Below, piece by piece: positions 7,395-15,599 of a DNA stretch of 64,000 nucleotides (positions within the stretch are counted from its first letter, which is position 1; every line of letters starts with the position of its first letter). This DNA is from an uncultured Eubacteriales bacterium. GTDB taxonomy: Bacteria; Bacillota; Clostridia; Christensenellales; CAG-138. The stretch is from NCBI GenBank assembly GCA_902765005.1, contig CACWYB010000003.1, positions 248,001 to 312,000 on the forward strand, given 5' to 3'. Made by a program: the position numbers and the translations under genes. The notes beneath the pieces are model-generated. The model was not told where the DNA came from. It worked only from the letters and a program-made list of their open reading frames with translations, and did no database searches.

Positions 7395-8936
7395 TTGGAA
7401 GCTGTAAAGAACGCCATCAAAATGGAAGGGATCACCAAGCGTTTTGGAAGCGTGGTCGCCAACAACGCCATCAACCTGGAGCTGCATGAGGGAGAGATCC
7501 TGTCGCTGCTGGGGGAAAACGGCAGCGGGAAGACGACGCTGATGAACATGCTCTCCGGCATCTACTATCCCGACGAGGGCCAGATCTACATCCACGACAA
7601 GCCTGTGACCATCGCATCTCCCAAGGACGCCTTCGACAACGGCATCGGCATGATCCATCAGCACTTCAAGCTGGTGGACGTCTTCACCGCCACGGAGAAC
7701 ATCATCCTGGGCCTCAACGAGGACGGGAAGATGAACCTGAAGGAGGCGGGCCGCAAGATCAAGGAGATCAGCCAGAAATACGGCTTCGACATCGACCCGG
7801 ATCAAAAGATCTACAACATGTCCGTATCCCAAAAGCAGACTGTGGAGATCGTGAAGGTCCTCTACCGGGGCGCGGATATCCTCATATTGGACGAGCCCAC
7901 CGCCGTGCTCACCCCCCAGGAGACGGACCGGCTCTTTGCCGTCATGCGCAACATGCAGAAGGACGGCAAGTCCCTCATCATCATCACCCATAAGCTCCAT
8001 GAGGTGCTGGACGTGTCCGACCGGGTGGCCATCCTGCGCAAGGGCGAATACATCGGCGACGTGCTCACCAAGGACGCCGACCAGCAGAGCCTGACGGACA
8101 TGATGGTGGGCCGCTCCGTGAGCCTGAACATCAACCGGCCCGCGCCCGTGGACCCCAAGCCCCGGCTGGAAGTGAAGGGCCTGACGGTCTACGACGAGCT
8201 GGGCGTCAAGCGCCTCAACAACATCAACTTCACCGCCTACAGCGGCGAGATCCTGGGCATCGCCGGCGTGGCGGGCTCCGGTCAGCGGGAGCTTTTGGAA
8301 GCCATCTCGGGCCTCTACCCCATCGCGGAAGGGTCCGTCATCTATCACAACCCCAAGTCCGGCAAAACGGAGAATCTGGCCGGAAAGGATCCCTTGGAGA
8401 TCCAAAGGGCGGGCATCTCCATGGCCTTCGTGCCCGAGGACCGCTTGGGCATGGGCCTGGTGGGCTCCATGGGCATGACGGGCAACATGATGCTCCGCTC
8501 CTGGCGCAAAAAGAAGGGCATCTTCGTGGACAAAAAGGAGCCGGAGCGGGTGGCCAACGAGGTTTGGAAGGAGCTGGAGGTGGTCACCCCCAGCATCGAC
8601 TTCCCCGTTCGCCGCATGTCCGGCGGCAACGTGCAGAAGGTGCTGGTGGGCCGGGAGATCGCCCAGGACCCGGCGGTGCTCATGACCGCCTACGCCGTTC
8701 GCGGCCTGGACATCAACACCTCGTACACCATCTACAACCTGCTCACCTCGGAGAAAATGAAGGGCGTGGCCGTTGTGTATGTGGGCGAGGATCTGGACGT
8801 GCTGCTGGAGCTGTGCGATCGGCTGCTGGTGCTCTGCGGCGGCCAGGTGTCCGGCGTGGTGGACGCCCGCACCACCGACAAGCGGCAGGTGGGCGTGCTC
8901 ATGACCCGTGTGGGAGGTAAAGGCGATGAAAAGTAA
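7395..8936 (+). CDS. BMP-type (nucleoside) ABC transporter ATPase with two domains
   Basis: About 513 residues with two fused ATPase domains, as in sugar/nucleoside importers (NupO/YufO/RbsA type). Domain 1 has Walker A GENGSGKT (about 40-47) and Walker B ILILDEPTAVLT, but its signature reads MSVSQKQ instead of LSGGQ. Domain 2 has a degenerate Walker A (GVAGSGQRE), a good signature (MSGGNVQK) and a weak Walker B (VLMTAYAVRGLD). This asymmetry is usual in the family. The TTG at 7395 is preferred because AAGGA lies 9 bases before it; the ATG at 7422 is an alternative and a TTG at 7347 is unlikely. The gene overlaps the next one by 11 bases. Confidence 0.9.
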   Translation: MEAVKNAIKMEGITKRFGSVVANNAINLELHEGEILSLLGENGSGKTTLMNMLSGIYYPDEGQIYIHDKPVTIASPKDAFDNGIGMIHQHFKLVDVFTATENIILGLNEDGKMNLKEAGRKIKEISQKYGFDIDPDQKIYNMSVSQKQTVEIVKVLYRGADILILDEPTAVLTPQETDRLFAVMRNMQKDGKSLIIITHKLHEVLDVSDRVAILRKGEYIGDVLTKDADQQSLTDMMVGRSVSLNINRPAPVDPKPRLEVKGLTVYDELGVKRLNNINFTAYSGEILGIAGVAGSGQRELLEAISGLYPIAEGSVIYHNPKSGKTENLAGKDPLEIQRAGISMAFVPEDRLGMGLVGSMGMTGNMMLRSWRKKKGIFVDKKEPERVANEVWKELEVVTPSIDFPVRRMSGGNVQKVLVGREIAQDPAVLMTAYAVRGLDINTSYTIYNLLTSEKMKGVAVVYVGEDLDVLLELCDRLLVLCGGQVSGVVDARTTDKRQVGVLMTRVGGKGDEK

Positions 8937-10020
8937 GAAAGCGTTGTTTCATATCGTAAAGCGGGATACCCTCCCCTGGTACAAGTCCTGGATGATCCGG
9001 GGCGCGGCCATCCTGCTGGCGCTGGTCATGTGCTCCCTGGTCACGGTCATGGTCACGGGGCTCAACCCCCTGGACCTGTATAAGACCATGTTCTACGGGG
9101 CTTTCGGCACCGAGCGCAAGACCTGGGTGCTCTTCCAAAAGCTGGCCATATTGCTGGGCATCTCCCTGGCGGTGACCCCGGCCTTCAAGATGCGCTTCTG
9201 GAACATCGGCGCCGAGGGCCAGGTCATGGCCGGCGGCCTTGCCTGCGCGGCCATCATGATCACCCTGGGCAACAAGGTCTCCTCCAACGGCCTCATGATC
9301 CTCATGATGGTGGTGGCCAGCATCGTGGCCGGCGCGGTGTGGGGCTTCCTCCCCGCCTTCTTCAAGGCCCACTGGAACACCAATGAGACCCTGTTCACCC
9401 TGATGATGAACTACATCGCCATTCAGCTGGCCGCCTACTTCATCATCATCTGGGAGGTGCCCAAGGGCTCCGGCAAGATCGGCATGATCAACCAGAACAC
9501 CCGCATGGGCTGGCTCCCCTACCTGGGCGGCAAGCAATACGCCATCATCATCATCGTTATCGCCATTTTGACCGTGCTGCTGCACATCTACCTCAAATAC
9601 AGCAAGCACGGCTATGAGATCGCCGTGGTGGGCGAGAGCGAGCGGACGGCCCGGTACGCCGGCATCAAGGTGGAATGGGTCATCATCCGCACCATGATCC
9701 TCTCCGGCGCCCTGTGCGGCTTCATGGGCATGCTGCTGGTGGGCGGCACGGACCACACCCTGTCCACGGACATCGTGGGCGGCCGCGGGTTCACGGCGGT
9801 CATGGTCTCCTGGCTGGCCAAGTTCAACCCCATCGTCATGGTGCTGACCAGCTTCCTGCTGGTGTTCATGCAGCTGGGCGCCAAGGAGGTGGCCACCAAC
9901 TTCTATCTGAACGAATCCTTCTCCGAGATCCTGACGGGCATCATCCTGTTCTTCATCATCGGGTGCGAGTTCTTCATCACCTATAAGCTCCAGTTCTCCA
10001 AGAGCGGCAAGGAGGCATAA
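8926..10020 (+). CDS. BMP-type ABC transporter permease 1
   Basis: A 364-residue inner-membrane permease of the BPD_transp_2 family with about 8-10 hydrophobic segments. The family motif FWNIGAEGQVMAGG lies near residues 91-104 and the second one, ARYAGIKVEW, near 244-253. It forms the translocation pore together with the next gene. GGGAGG lies 8 bases before the ATG at 8926; an upstream in-frame GTG at 8908 is less likely. It overlaps the ATPase gene and is 2 bases from the second permease, so the three are co-translated. Confidence 0.92.
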   Translation: MKSKKALFHIVKRDTLPWYKSWMIRGAAILLALVMCSLVTVMVTGLNPLDLYKTMFYGAFGTERKTWVLFQKLAILLGISLAVTPAFKMRFWNIGAEGQVMAGGLACAAIMITLGNKVSSNGLMILMMVVASIVAGAVWGFLPAFFKAHWNTNETLFTLMMNYIAIQLAAYFIIIWEVPKGSGKIGMINQNTRMGWLPYLGGKQYAIIIIVIAILTVLLHIYLKYSKHGYEIAVVGESERTARYAGIKVEWVIIRTMILSGALCGFMGMLLVGGTDHTLSTDIVGGRGFTAVMVSWLAKFNPIVMVLTSFLLVFMQLGAKEVATNFYLNESFSEILTGIILFFIIGCEFFITYKLQFSKSGKEA

Positions 10021-10022
10021 CG

Positions 10023-11018
10023 ATGTTAAACTTTCTTGTGACCTTTATCCCCCGTGCCATCATGCAGGGCATCCCTCTGCTCTATGGCAGCACCGGCGAG
10101 ATCCTGACGGAGAAATCCGGCAACCTGAACCTGGGCATCCCGGGCATCATGTACATGGGGGCCATCGGCAGCGTCATCGGCGCCTTCTACTATGAGACCT
10201 TCACGCCCAAGGGCCAGATGAACGCCTTCCTGGGCGTCCTCATCCCCCTGGCGTGCTGCCTGCTGTTCTCCTTCCTCACGGGGCTTCTCTACTGCTTCCT
10301 CACCGTCTCCCTGCGGGCGAACCAGAACGTGACCGGCCTTGCCATCACCACCTTCGGCGTGGGCTTCGGCAACTTCTTCGGCGGCTCCCTCATCAAGCTC
10401 TCCAACGCGGAAGTCCCGGCCATCGTGCTGGGCGGCACCAGCGGCTACATCAAGACCGCCCTGCCCTTTGCCAATAAACTGGGCTGGTTCGGCCAGGTGT
10501 TCCTGTCCTACGGGTTCCTCGCCTATCTGGCCATCGTCATCGCCATCCTGGCCTCCTATGTGCTCAAGCGCACCCGGGTGGGCCTGCACCTGAGGGCCGT
10601 GGGCGAAAGCCCCGCCACCGCCGACGCCGCGGGCATCAACGTGGTCAAGTATAAATACATAGCCACCTGCATCGGCAGCATGATCGCCGGCCTGGGCGGC
10701 CTCTACTACGTGCTGGACTACTCCAACGGCATCTGGTCCCACAATGCCTTCGGCGACAGAGGCTGGCTGGCCATCGCCCTGGTCATCTTCACCATCTGGC
10801 GCCCCAGCGTGAGCGTGCTGGCCTCCATCCTCTTCGGCGGCCTGTACATCCTCTACCTCTACATCCCCACGGGCACCGAGATGGCCATCAAGGAGATCTA
10901 CAAGATGTTCCCCTATGTGATCACCCTGCTGGTGCTTATCATCGTGTCCCTGCGCAAGAAGCGGGAGGATCAGCCCCCCATGTCTCTGGGCCTGCCCTAC
11001 TTCAGAGAGGAGCGCTAA
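10023..11018 (+). CDS. BMP-type ABC transporter permease 2
   Basis: A 331-residue membrane permease, partner of the preceding one. Typical motifs are GSTGEILTEKSGNLNLGIPG near the N-terminus and GESPATADAAGINVVKYKY in the cytoplasmic loop. The family normally has about 300 residues. The gene ends the operon and is followed by a strong terminator. Together with the lipoprotein at 6016 the four genes form a complete importer, most likely for nucleosides or a related compound. Confidence 0.92.
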   Translation: MLNFLVTFIPRAIMQGIPLLYGSTGEILTEKSGNLNLGIPGIMYMGAIGSVIGAFYYETFTPKGQMNAFLGVLIPLACCLLFSFLTGLLYCFLTVSLRANQNVTGLAITTFGVGFGNFFGGSLIKLSNAEVPAIVLGGTSGYIKTALPFANKLGWFGQVFLSYGFLAYLAIVIAILASYVLKRTRVGLHLRAVGESPATADAAGINVVKYKYIATCIGSMIAGLGGLYYVLDYSNGIWSHNAFGDRGWLAIALVIFTIWRPSVSVLASILFGGLYILYLYIPTGTEMAIKEIYKMFPYVITLLVLIIVSLRKKREDQPPMSLGLPYFREER

Positions 11019-11030
11019 AGGCGAATACGC

Positions 11031-11065
11031 AAAAGAGCAGCAGTTCCCCTGCTGCTCTTTTTTTT
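11031..11065 (+). terminator. Bidirectional terminator after the ABC importer operon
   Basis: AAAAGAGCAGCAG (11031-11043) pairs with CTGCTGCTCTTTT (11049-11061); eight T residues end it. It also serves the convergent AraC gene. Confidence 0.9.
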
Positions 11066-11077
11066 ATTTCGTCAAAA

Positions 11078-11437
11078 TCAATGGTATTCCTTGTAGTAAT
11101 CCGAGGGTGATTGGCCGTAGTGTTTCTTGAACACCCGGGAAAAGTACAGAGCGTCGGAAAAGCCGCTCTGCTCCGCCACACAGCCGATGCAGAGCCGGTC
11201 CGCCGGGTTCCAGTTCCGCAGCAGCTCCCCCGCCCGCTGCATCCGCAGCTCCGTCATGTAGCATAGGGGCGAGACCCCCATCTCCTTGCGAAAGAGCTTA
11301 CGCATGTAGTCGTAGTGGAAAGGCATGGCATGGATACACTTGTCCAGCTTGAAATCCGGGTCGGCAAAGCCCTTTTGGATCATGCTCCGCAGCCGCTCCA
11401 CTGGTTTAGGTAGGTCGTCAATGGATCTGTCGCTCAT
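11078..11437 (-). CDS. Small AraC-family regulator (HTH domain only)
   Basis: A 119-residue protein that consists almost only of an AraC-type double helix-turn-helix. Helix-turn-helix 1 covers about residues 28-75 (YDYMRKLFRKEMGVSP) and helix-turn-helix 2 about 80-115 (VAEQSGFSDALYFSRVFKKHYGQSP). There is no separate ligand-binding domain. Its start overlaps the stop of the esterase gene (ATGA), so the two are translated together from the consensus promoter at 12362-12390. It probably regulates the esterase or nearby genes; the signal is unknown. Confidence 0.88.
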   Translation of the reverse strand: MSDRSIDDLPKPVERLRSMIQKGFADPDFKLDKCIHAMPFHYDYMRKLFRKEMGVSPLCYMTELRMQRAGELLRNWNPADRLCIGCVAEQSGFSDALYFSRVFKKHYGQSPSDYYKEYH

Positions 11438-12297
11438 TTTTGCCCTCCTATTCCTAATCCGTTTTCAATGTGAAAGCCGTTTTCCCACAGGAAGCGAACG
11501 GCAAGCTCCGGCCAATCCTTCAGGCCGTCGCTCACCGGAGGCAGGGTGTCCTGCCGATAGACCAGGTCGTCCGCCGTGGCAAGGCCGTGTTTCCCCTCCG
11601 CAAATACATGGAGCGTGAAGGGGATCTGCTGCTCCGCCAGGGCGCAAGAAAGCCGCAGGGTGCCGTCCACCGGAACGGATTCGTCCGTCCGGGTGTGCCA
11701 GAGGAAGACCGGCATCATGTCCGGGCGCACCAGGGCATCCAGAGAAAGCCGGTCCATCAGGGCTTGATCCTCCCCACACAGGTTCAAAAAGCTGTCCCGA
11801 TGGGTCCTGCCCCGGGACACGCTCACCGGGTAGCAGAGCACCAGGGCATCGGGCCGTAAGAGGGACGCCGAGCCGATGTCCGCCACCTCCGCCCCATCAA
11901 AGAGGGTGCCCAATGTGCCGCACAGGTGGCCGCCGGCGGAAAAGCCCAGGGCCGCCACATGGGCCGGGTCGATGTGATACTGTTTGGCGTGGGTGCGAAT
12001 GAAGGCCATGGCCATGGCCGCCTCCCGCAGGGCCACGGGGAAGCGGGCCGGGGCGCAGGAATAGTCCAGGATGAAGCAGGAAAATCCCTTCGCCAAAAAG
12101 CGCATGGCAACGGGCTCCGCCTCGCGGGGGGAAACCCATTGATATGCGCCGCCGGGAAGGATGAGTATGGCCGGAAAGGTTTGCTCCGGATCGACTTTCG
12201 GAATGGGAGACAGGGCGTACACGGCCAATCGACCCCCTTCGCCCCGGAACTGCCGGGGGTACAGGTCGTATAGGTCGATGACCTCCGTGTGGATCAT
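11434..12297 (-). CDS. Alpha/beta hydrolase, acetyl esterase-like
   Basis: A 287-residue cytoplasmic serine esterase of the acetylxylan-esterase/BD-FAE-like group. The oxyanion motif PGGAY (48-52), nucleophile elbow GFSAGGH (S120), acid D205 (HTRTDESVPV) and H237 (GKHGLA) form a complete catalytic set. Such enzymes deacetylate or hydrolyse acylated sugars and small esters. GGAGG lies 7 bases before the ATG. Downstream is a co-translated AraC regulator. No carbohydrate operon is nearby, so the substrate is open. Confidence 0.88.
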   Translation of the reverse strand: MIHTEVIDLYDLYPRQFRGEGGRLAVYALSPIPKVDPEQTFPAILILPGGAYQWVSPREAEPVAMRFLAKGFSCFILDYSCAPARFPVALREAAMAMAFIRTHAKQYHIDPAHVAALGFSAGGHLCGTLGTLFDGAEVADIGSASLLRPDALVLCYPVSVSRGRTHRDSFLNLCGEDQALMDRLSLDALVRPDMMPVFLWHTRTDESVPVDGTLRLSCALAEQQIPFTLHVFAEGKHGLATADDLVYRQDTLPPVSDGLKDWPELAVRFLWENGFHIENGLGIGGQK

Positions 12298-12361
12298 GGC
12301 TTGCCTCCAGCGCGGTCAAGGGGATGATATACCGCAAAACCGCGTTTTTCTATCTAAATTC

Positions 12362-12390
12362 ATTATACTTACTAAGGAGGCATATGTCAA
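12362..12390 (-). promoter_or_regulatory. Perfect-consensus sigma-A promoter of the esterase/AraC operon
   Basis: On the minus strand TTGACA (12385-12390), exactly 17 bases, TATAAT (12362-12367). The leader of about 57 bases contains CGCGG and CCGCG, which can pair just before the ribosome site. Confidence 0.9.
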
Positions 12391-12424
12391 ATCATTATCG
12401 AAAAAAAAGCAAAATAATGAACAA

Positions 12425-13015
12425 CTATCCCATCCACGCAAGATTGTTTGGGGGCCAGATCCGGGCCACCACCTGCCCCATGACCTGATCGAGGCGCACG
12501 CAGCCGATGAGCCGGCTCCGGCTGTCGATGCTGGTGTCCCTATGATCCCCCATGACGAACAGGGAGCCTTCGGGCACGGTGAAGGGAAACGCCACGTCGC
12601 AGGTGCCCAGGCACTTGCCGGATACATAGGGCTCCGACAGGGCCTGGCCGTTGACGAACACGGTCCCCGCCCCGTCCATGTCCACCACGTCTCCCGGCAG
12701 GGCGATGATCCGTTTCAGGATGAGCCGGCCCTGGGCGTACATGCCGCACAGGCTCCCGGCCCGGATGCGGCCGGGCTTTTTGAGAAGCAGCACATCCCCG
12801 TCCCGGAGGGTGGGCTCCATGCTGCTGCCCGAGACCTCCAGCACCGGCAAAAACAGCAGCGTCACCATGACCCCCATGGCAAGCACCATGAGAAAGCCCC
12901 CGAAAAAGGAGAAGATTGACCGGCGGCGGCGACGGCGGCGGGTCAGCTTGTCCAGCTCCCCTGTGATCTGGGTCAGGGTGGGCAGGCCCTGGCCCCGGGC
13001 GGTTTCAAAGCTCAT
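12425..13015 (-). CDS. lepB: Signal peptidase I
   Basis: A 196-residue type I signal peptidase, which cleaves signal peptides from exported proteins at the outer face of the membrane. An arginine-rich stretch (26-32) precedes one transmembrane helix (about 36-58). The catalytic serine is S65 (GSSMEPTL) and the general-base lysine is K101 (KRIIALPGD); the conserved GDHRDTSIDSR follows. Length matches the short Gram-positive form. Its start overlaps the stop of the small upstream gene (ATGA). Confidence 0.95.
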   Translation of the reverse strand: MSFETARGQGLPTLTQITGELDKLTRRRRRRRSIFSFFGGFLMVLAMGVMVTLLFLPVLEVSGSSMEPTLRDGDVLLLKKPGRIRAGSLCGMYAQGRLILKRIIALPGDVVDMDGAGTVFVNGQALSEPYVSGKCLGTCDVAFPFTVPEGSLFVMGDHRDTSIDSRSRLIGCVRLDQVMGQVVARIWPPNNLAWMG

Positions 13016-13296
13016 GCGCCCTCCCTTTCCTCCAGGCGGAGCGTCCCCTCCCCCGCCCTGGCCCGGAGGGTACCCAGATACAGCTGGGCCGTTTCGTCCG
13101 CCGCGGCAAAGAGGTTGGACACAATGGCCGCCGCCTCGGCCAGGGATCCGGCGTTCTCCATCCGAACGGATCGGTCCAGCAGCTGGGCCTGAGCCTTCTT
13201 CAGCTTTCGACGGAGCCTATCCTCCCGTTTTTCCAACTCGTAGATGATCTCGATCAGCTCTCGCCGGGAATAGTGACGACAATCCTTGCTCCTCAT
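13012..13296 (-). CDS. Small coiled-coil protein upstream of signal peptidase
   Basis: I do not recognise a named family. The 94-residue protein is charged and helical; residues about 12-45 (RRELIEIIYELEKREDRLRR and on) have a strong coiled-coil pattern, followed by an alanine-rich helix. There is no signal peptide or membrane segment. GGGAGG lies 8 bases before the ATG at 13296; a longer frame back to 13506 runs through the promoter and is rejected. The gene overlaps lepB by ATGA, so the two products are made together and may work together. Confidence 0.75.
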   Translation of the reverse strand: MRSKDCRHYSRRELIEIIYELEKREDRLRRKLKKAQAQLLDRSVRMENAGSLAEAAAIVSNLFAAADETAQLYLGTLRARAGEGTLRLEEREGA

Positions 13297-13327
13297 GGGC
13301 GCCTCCCTTTCTTTTTTGATGACACCC

Positions 13328-13355
13328 ACTATAGCAACTGGGCCGCCTTTGTTAA
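13328..13355 (-). promoter_or_regulatory. Promoter of the coiled-coil/lepB operon
   Basis: On the minus strand TTAACA (13350-13355), 16 bases, TATAGT (13328-13333), with an extended -10 TGC. Upstream of it the hexamer TGTCGC is repeated at 13378, 13388 and 13398. Confidence 0.7.
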
Positions 13356-13529
13356 ACGGTGAACTTTTTCTCACCTTTGTCGCCCCCTGTCGCCTCCTGT
13401 CGCAGACACCGGCCCCGACAGCATGCGTGCCCTTGTCCCAAATTTTAACTTCCTGTGAGATTTTCGCCTGAGACTTGCAAAAAAACGAAAGTGTGATACT
13501 ATACAATATATGGTAAGGAGGGATTTTCC

Positions 13530-13901
13530 ATGCGTCTGCAAGAATCCGGTGAAATGTATCTGGAAACCATCCTCATATTGTCCCGAAAGCTGGAGCACGT
13601 TCGTTCCCTGGACGTGGCGGAGCACATGGGCTTCTCCAAGCCCAGTATCTCCCGGGCCGTGGGCCTGCTGAAGAACGCCGGGTATGTGCTCATGGACAGC
13701 GCCGGTTACCTTACCCTGACGGATTCCGGCCGGGCCATCGCCGAAAAGATCTACGAGCGGCACAACGCCCTCTCCCGGTTCTTTATGAACATCGGCGTGG
13801 ACGAAAAGACGGCCCTGGAGGACGCCTGCAAGATCGAGCACTACATCAGCGACGTCACCTTCGAAAAGATCAAGGCCTTCGCGGACAGCAAGGCGGAATA
13901 A
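13530..13901 (+). CDS. DtxR/MntR-family metal-dependent regulator
   Basis: A 123-residue winged-helix regulator. Residues 1-62 form the DNA-binding domain (SGEMYLETILILSRK, VAEHMGFSKPSISRAVGLLKNAG), followed by the short dimerisation and metal-binding part with candidate ligands E78, H79 and, near residue 104, E and H (KIEHY). The family represses metal transporters when Mn or Fe is sufficient. AAGGAGGG stands about 9 bases before the ATG. No metal transporter is adjacent, so its targets are elsewhere. A terminator follows. Confidence 0.88.
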   Translation: MRLQESGEMYLETILILSRKLEHVRSLDVAEHMGFSKPSISRAVGLLKNAGYVLMDSAGYLTLTDSGRAIAEKIYERHNALSRFFMNIGVDEKTALEDACKIEHYISDVTFEKIKAFADSKAE

Positions 13902-13911
13902 AGCGCAACAG

Positions 13912-13934
13912 GGCAGCCGGAACGGCTGCCTTTT
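13912..13934 (+). terminator. Terminator after the DtxR-like gene
   Basis: GGCAGCCG (13912-13919) pairs with CGGCTGCC (13923-13930), then TTTT. Confidence 0.75.
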
Positions 13935-13952
13935 GAGAATCAAGGAGCATAC

Positions 13953-15566
13953 ATGGATCGGATCATCGACTACGTCCGCTGGTACGCGGATTTTCCCTTC
14001 TCTGTTTTCCCCTTCAATGAAGTGGACAATCTGGTGCTCTGCGCCCTGAGCTACTGGAAGCTGCCCCTGAAAAGCGGCGACGAGGGCCAACACACCCTGC
14101 GGGCCTGCTTCGACATGCTGGGGGACCGACCCATCGAGATGATGACCACGGACACGGACGCCACCATGCCCGACTTCGTCCGCTGCGCCGCCGCCTCCCG
14201 GCGGTTCGGGGAGCTGATCGTCAGCGATTATGTGGACGAATTCTATCCGGAGGTGCCTATCCAGTTCTCCGCCCTCACCTTCCACCTGGACGAGAAGACC
14301 CGCTACATCGCCTTTCGGGGCACAGACAGCTCCATCGCCGGCTGGAAAGAGGATTTCATGATCAGCTTCACCCGTACCCGTGCCCAGGAAATGAGCCTGG
14401 ACTATCTGAAAGCGCACATGCACGGGGGGCTGAAATACTATATCGGCGGCCACAGCAAGGGGGCCAACGAAGCCCTCTACGCCGGGGCCCTCCTCCCCAA
14501 AGGGAAGCGCAGGCTCATCCAGCGCCTGTTCATCAACGACGGTCCGGGCTTCTGCAAGGAGGTGCTGGACCCGGCCCTCATCGGCCCCATCGATGGGCTA
14601 TGCACCGCCATCCGGCCCGAATACTGCGTCATCGGCAAGATCTTTGAGCCCAAGCTCACGGATTGCCGGATCGTCAAAAGCAACCAAAAGGCGGGCATGC
14701 AGCACTCCATCTTCTCCTGGGGCATCGACGGAGGCAAACTGGCCCTGGCGGAGGGCTACGACCCCCAGAGCCTGGCCATCGAGTCGGTGCTGGACAAATG
14801 GCTGGAAAACGTGTCCCCCGAGGAGCGGAAGATCTTCACGGACAGCGTTTTCGACGCCCTGGGCAAGGACGGCTCCACCTCCCTCTTCGAGGTGCTGCAG
14901 AAATGGCCCACCTCCTTTGAGGGCATGTTCGTGTCCATGCTGGACGCGGACAAGGTGACCAAGGATACCTGGATCAAGCTCCCGGCGGCGGCCATCGAAA
15001 CGGAGAAGAAGGCGGCGGACCAGGTGACCGTGAAGGTGAAGAAGGAGCTGGACCACCAGCCCTATCTGCTGGACGCCATCATTGCCCTGGCGGGCATACT
15101 GCTGCTGTTGCTGCCCCTGAATCTTTTCGATCTGGTCCTGGCCGGGGCCCTGTTTTTGGTGTGCGCCAGCGAATGGGTCTACACCCTTCGGCGGCTCATG
15201 AAATCCCGCTGGAACGTGCGGGAGGAACGGACCAGGATCCTGCTGTGCATCGTGCTGCTGGTCATCTTCCTGCTCATTCTGGTGAAGGAGCAGGCCCTCT
15301 TCGTGCTCAGCTCCGCCCTCTTCGGCGGCGTGCTGCTGTACTACGCCTACTATACCGCCACCAAGCTGAAGCAGGATCGGCGAAAGGGCGTTTTCTTCTG
15401 GCTCCACCTGGGGGAATCCGTCATCTTCGCCCTTATGGGGCTCTTCATCCTGGTGGCGCCCCAATGGGCCATGCGCTGGTACGCCATCAGCGCGGGCATC
15501 ATTTTGATCCTGGACGCGGCGACCCACGCCTGCTTCCGGCTGCTGAACATCAAGAACGTGCAATGA
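13953..15566 (+). CDS. Mbeg1-like alpha/beta hydrolase fused to an HdeD-like membrane domain
   Basis: A 537-residue protein in two parts. Residues 1-about 350 resemble the Mbeg1/DUF2974 lipase-like family: FRGTDSSIAGWKEDF and the nucleophile elbow GGHSKGANEA (GxSxG) are clear. Residues about 375-530 hold six hydrophobic segments in pairs, like the HdeD/DUF308 membrane family. AAGGAGC is 7 bases before the ATG. It stands 33 bases from the next gene and may share its transcript. Function is unproven; a membrane-anchored lipase or lipid-sensing hydrolase is a fair guess. Confidence 0.82.
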   Translation: MDRIIDYVRWYADFPFSVFPFNEVDNLVLCALSYWKLPLKSGDEGQHTLRACFDMLGDRPIEMMTTDTDATMPDFVRCAAASRRFGELIVSDYVDEFYPEVPIQFSALTFHLDEKTRYIAFRGTDSSIAGWKEDFMISFTRTRAQEMSLDYLKAHMHGGLKYYIGGHSKGANEALYAGALLPKGKRRLIQRLFINDGPGFCKEVLDPALIGPIDGLCTAIRPEYCVIGKIFEPKLTDCRIVKSNQKAGMQHSIFSWGIDGGKLALAEGYDPQSLAIESVLDKWLENVSPEERKIFTDSVFDALGKDGSTSLFEVLQKWPTSFEGMFVSMLDADKVTKDTWIKLPAAAIETEKKAADQVTVKVKKELDHQPYLLDAIIALAGILLLLLPLNLFDLVLAGALFLVCASEWVYTLRRLMKSRWNVREERTRILLCIVLLVIFLLILVKEQALFVLSSALFGGVLLYYAYYTATKLKQDRRKGVFFWLHLGESVIFALMGLFILVAPQWAMRWYAISAGIILILDAATHACFRLLNIKNVQ

Positions 15567-15599
15567 CGGGCGCGAATCGCGCCAAAAGGGGGCTTTTAC

